DNA from: Martinezella lusitana
GTDB lineage: Bacteria; Pseudomonadota; Alphaproteobacteria; Rhizobiales; Rhizobiaceae
NCBI RefSeq assembly: GCF_900094565.1
Contig: NZ_FMAF01000017.1
Location: 62,001 to 126,000 of the forward strand
Direction: 5' to 3'
DNA length: 64,000 bases
The notes under the pieces were generated by a model, which did not search any database, was not told the origin of the DNA, and was given only the letters and a program-made list of their open reading frames with translations. Every line of letters starts with the position of its first letter. Position 1 is the stretch's first letter. Position numbers and translations under genes: made by a program. This document shows, piece by piece, positions 61,590 through 64,000 of this stretch.

Positions 61590-62918
61590 TTAGAGAATTT
61601 CAATTAGGACATCGTGTAACGTCGAAACGATCTGGTCTATCTGGCCTGTCTCGATAATAAGTGGCGGCGAAAGCGCGATGATATCCCCAGTCACGCGCGT
61701 GAGCACGCCCTTGTCGAAGGCCCTGACGAACACCTCATACGCTCGTGTGCCGATCGCGTCAGCTCGTGACTGTAATTCGATGCCGGCGATGAGCCCGACG
61801 GTCCTGATATCGATGACATGGGGAAGGTCGCGCAGGCCGTGAATGGCTTCGCGCCATTCTGTGGCGAGATGTCCAGCACGCCGCAGCAAACCCTCTTCCT
61901 GGTAGATATCGAGCGTTGCGAGGCCCGCAGCGCACGCGACCGGATGGCCGGAATAGGTGTATCCGTGGAACAATTCGATGACATGGTCAGGACCTGTCAT
62001 CAGCGCATCGTGGATCTTGCGGCTTGCAAAGACGGCTCCCATCGGCACGGCACCATTGGTCAGGCCCTTCGCGGTGCTGACGAGATCGGGTTCGACACCG
62101 AAATATTCGGTGGCAAACGGCGTACCAAGCCGACCGAAGCCGGTGATCACCTCATCAAAGATCAGCAGAATGCCGTGTTTGCGCGCGATGGACTGCAGTC
62201 GCTCGAGGTACCCGCGCGGCGGCACCAATACACCGGTCGATCCAGCGACGGGCTCGACGATCACTGCGGCGATGGTCTCTGCTCCATGCAGCGCGACAAG
62301 GCCCTCGAGATCATCTGCCAGTTCAACACCGTGCTCCGGTTGTCCCTTTGAAAACGCGTTTCGATCAAGATCGTGCGTGTGACGCAGATGATCTGCGCCT
62401 GGCAGCAACGGATAGACCCGCCGGTTGTTGAGTATCCCACCGACCGACAGGCCGCCGAATCCGACACCATGATAACCACGCTCCCGACCGATAAGACGCG
62501 TGCGGGTTCCCTGCCCTATTGCGCGCTGATAGGCGATCGCAATTTTCAACGCCGTTTCGACCGATTCGGATCCGGAACTCGTAAAGAACACCCGATCCAG
62601 ACCCGCCGGAGCAATGTCTCCCAAACGCCTCGCAAACTCGAATGCGATCGGGTGCCCCATCTGAAACGACGGAGCGAAATCGAGATGGCTCAACTGACGG
62701 TGGACCGCATCTGCTATGCGCTCCCTTCCATGGCCGGCATTGACGCACCAGAGTCCGGCCGTACCGTCCAGTATTTTGCGGCCGTCGGTATCCTCGAAAT
62801 ACATGCCCTTAGCGGAGGCGAGCATTCGCGGCGCGGCCTTGAACTGTCTGTTGGCCGTAAACGGCATCCAGAAATTGTCGAGGCTCGGCTCGTTCGAGCC
62901 ACGCGATGTTACTGTCAT
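61590..62918 (-). CDS. Class III aminotransferase (omega-amino acid:pyruvate type)
   Basis: A 442-residue PLP enzyme. The start at ATG 62918 has GGGAGACATC upstream. The N-terminal FWMPFTANRQFK and the GLWCVNAGHGR segments are typical of beta-alanine/omega-amino acid:pyruvate transaminases. The PLP Asp is in LLIFDEVITGFGR and the Lys is in STAKGLTNGAVPMG near residue 288. It overlaps the stop of the small unknown gene upstream and lies within a sigma/anti-sigma group, an unusual place for a metabolic enzyme. Confidence 0.92.
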   Translation of the reverse strand: MTVTSRGSNEPSLDNFWMPFTANRQFKAAPRMLASAKGMYFEDTDGRKILDGTAGLWCVNAGHGRERIADAVHRQLSHLDFAPSFQMGHPIAFEFARRLGDIAPAGLDRVFFTSSGSESVETALKIAIAYQRAIGQGTRTRLIGRERGYHGVGFGGLSVGGILNNRRVYPLLPGADHLRHTHDLDRNAFSKGQPEHGVELADDLEGLVALHGAETIAAVIVEPVAGSTGVLVPPRGYLERLQSIARKHGILLIFDEVITGFGRLGTPFATEYFGVEPDLVSTAKGLTNGAVPMGAVFASRKIHDALMTGPDHVIELFHGYTYSGHPVACAAGLATLDIYQEEGLLRRAGHLATEWREAIHGLRDLPHVIDIRTVGLIAGIELQSRADAIGTRAYEVFVRAFDKGVLTRVTGDIIALSPPLIIETGQIDQIVSTLHDVLIEIL

Positions 62919-63178
62919 GATGTCTCCCAATTGGCATGCCGCTGTCTCGATGAAGCCCGCCTCAGGCGTGCCTCAGCTTTCCGCTCGAAGTATCTGCATT
63001 CCTCAGTCACCGGAAAACGCATCAGCAACTCGTCGAACTGGGGAGCGCTCTCCTCCGAAAAATCAGGCCAAGTCAGAAAATCAAACGACTCGACAAAATC
63101 GCGGCCTGCATTGAGCGGTCGTGCCATGGCTGGCCATTGGTCTTCGTCGCTCGCAATGCACGAGGTGGAGGTCACCAT
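62915..63178 (-). CDS. Small protein of unknown function in the sigma-factor operon
   Basis: An 87-residue protein read from ATG 63178, which overlaps the NrsF stop (AAATGGTGA). An alternative start at 63127 gives 70 residues. It contains FLTWPDFSEESAPQFDELLM and a basic C-terminal stretch (KAEARLRRASSRQRHANWE). I recognise no family. The stop overlaps the aminotransferase start by four bases, so it is probably translated as part of the operon. Confidence 0.55.
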   Translation of the reverse strand: MVTSTSCIASDEDQWPAMARPLNAGRDFVESFDFLTWPDFSEESAPQFDELLMRFPVTEECRYFERKAEARLRRASSRQRHANWETS

Positions 63179-63807
63179 TTCAGCATCTTTTGCCCGAACA
63201 GCGCACCTACGGCGCAAACCACGGCGATCGCCATTGGATACCAGAACATGACGAAAAGCGGGCTGTCGTCATTGCAGTTGGCCGCATAGAACGTTGCCGC
63301 GATGCCGGCCGAAACCAGCCCGGCGACCGCTCCGGCAACCCCCGGTCGCTCTGGCGCGCCATGCCTCATCGCATAAAGAAAACACGCCAATGGGAACGCC
63401 GACAGTGATGGAATAATCGTCAGACACAGCCTGGCATTGTGCCCAATCATTCGCGCTTCCCACGTTGAGCTAGGCATGACGAGGAGTTCAAGGGCAACCG
63501 CACTTGCGACCAAGGCAACAGGTAGGCACAGCCACCAGGCCCACGGGCCAAGAGATGTCCCAGGTCTGCCAATCTGGAGCAGCAACGAGCCAGCGGTAAT
63601 TGCCAACGCGAGGGTGATCACGAACTTGAACAGAAAACGCACGCTTTCGACCGCCGTGTCGATATCGACGCGAAATCCGATAAATCCAAAGAACGCAGCG
63701 CCGGCGATAATGGTCGCTGCTATCGCCGCATGAAAAAGCGCCTGACTAAGGTTGATACGAACAGGGGCATCGTGGGCAAGAAGCGCAATGAGGTCGTTGG
63801 TCTTCAT
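63172..63807 (-). CDS. NrsF/DUF1109-family anti-sigma factor, first copy
   Basis: A 211-residue membrane protein with about six hydrophobic segments (LFHAAIAATIIAGAAFFGFI, FLFKFVITLALAITAG and others). The GIAATFYAANCNDDSPLFVMFWYP motif with conserved Cys is the NrsF signature. Its start overlaps the stop of the ECF sigma gene by four bases (ATGA), the standard sigma/anti-sigma coupling. In Caulobacter NrsF senses metal or oxidative stress through such cysteines and releases SigF. It aligns over its full length with the copy at 60852-61487. Confidence 0.92.
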   Translation of the reverse strand: MKTNDLIALLAHDAPVRINLSQALFHAAIAATIIAGAAFFGFIGFRVDIDTAVESVRFLFKFVITLALAITAGSLLLQIGRPGTSLGPWAWWLCLPVALVASAVALELLVMPSSTWEARMIGHNARLCLTIIPSLSAFPLACFLYAMRHGAPERPGVAGAVAGLVSAGIAATFYAANCNDDSPLFVMFWYPMAIAVVCAVGALFGQKMLKW

Positions 63808-64000
63808 ATTGCCCGCTCCGAATACAATGCAGCCAACGCCTTCAACGCGCGATGCAAAGACACCCGAACCGCCACCTCTGTCATATTGAGGCGATTGGCC
63901 GTTTCCCGGACGCTCGTTCCTTCGATCGAGATCGCATGGACGATCGTTCTTTGCGGATCCCTCAGTTTGGCCAGTATTTGCTCCACATCCATCCGATCGG
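63804..64000 (-). CDS. ECF sigma factor, C-terminal part (cut by window end)
   Basis: The last 65 codons of an ECF sigma factor are visible. The region 4.2 helix-turn-helix reads RTIVHAISIEGTSVRETANRL and TEVAVRVSLHRALKAL. The gene continues beyond base 64000, so the apparent ATG at 63992 is internal. Coupling to an NrsF gene places it in the SigF-like ECF group, which directs stress-response transcription. The cognate promoter motif could not be searched reliably by eye. Confidence 0.88.
   Translation of the reverse strand, partial: DRMDVEQILAKLRDPQRTIVHAISIEGTSVRETANRLNMTEVAVRVSLHRALKALAALYSERAI

Noticed and set aside
1..64000. CRISPR arrays, rRNA or tRNA genes, replication origin
   Set aside because: No regularly spaced repeats, no recognisable RNA gene sequence and no repABC genes were seen on either strand.

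Overview
The window looks like part of a large accessory replicon (a plasmid) of a Rhizobium/Agrobacterium-type alphaproteobacterium. The left edge holds the end of traM and a complete, convergent traR, the quorum-sensing pair that controls conjugation of Ti/Ri/symbiotic plasmids. Nearly everything else is catabolic: ABC transporters each paired with enzymes and a local regulator, separated by insertion-sequence remnants. No rRNA, tRNA, CRISPR array or replication gene was seen.

Layout. 1-4.7 kb: traM/traR, a transposase tail, an IS5-family transposase with a C-terminal frameshift, a DUF433/DUF5615 toxin-antitoxin pair and a decayed dnaE2 tail. 4.7-17.1 kb (all minus strand): ETF-ubiquinone oxidoreductase, a two-subunit GMC dehydrogenase, etfA and etfB, an aspartate-dehydrogenase-like protein, an aldehyde dehydrogenase and a CUT1-type ABC importer. 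17.9-30 kb: an aromatic-acid region with a MarR regulator, gentisate dioxygenase, fumarylpyruvate-hydrolase-like enzyme, WrbA, enoyl-CoA hydratase, a KstD-like flavoprotein, alpha/beta hydrolase, class III CoA-transferase, bicupin, AraC regulator and DapA-family lyase. 30.4-39.9 kb: hydantoinase/oxoprolinase subunits A and B with a tiny zinc-ribbon protein between them, an SDR, a ribose/xylose-type ABC importer and a LacI regulator whose probable operator (core AACGTT) occurs four times. 40.3-55.4 kb: a G+C-rich sugar/amine catabolic region with DegT aminotransferase, an unusual AroE-like dehydrogenase, DapA-like aldolase, UxaA-like dehydratase, a GntR regulator with two winged helices, a polyamine-type ABC importer with a class IV aminotransferase and XRE-cupin regulator, then an aldo-keto reductase, lactonase, DUF1349 protein, FucU mutarotase and DoxX. 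55.4-59.9 kb: remains of a GntR gene and a Liv-type ABC transporter, followed by an intact CYP199-like P450, ferredoxin, ferredoxin reductase and MarR gene. 60-64 kb: an IS6-family element with a nonsense mutation, then an ECF sigma factor (cut by the window end), an NrsF-type anti-sigma factor, a small unknown protein, a class III aminotransferase and a second NrsF paralogue.

How the genes may work together (inference). The gentisate genes would cleave a hydroxylated aromatic ring to central metabolites. The AKR, lactonase, FucU, UxaA-like and DapA-like genes fit a non-phosphorylating oxidation route for a deoxy sugar such as L-fucose, although the neighbouring aminotransferases and AroE-like protein suggest a nitrogen-containing or cyclic substrate instead. 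The P450 operon fits O-demethylation of para-substituted benzoates. The LacI/ABC/hydantoinase block looks like a self-contained uptake and degradation unit for an unidentified compound. Substrates were not determined for any transporter.
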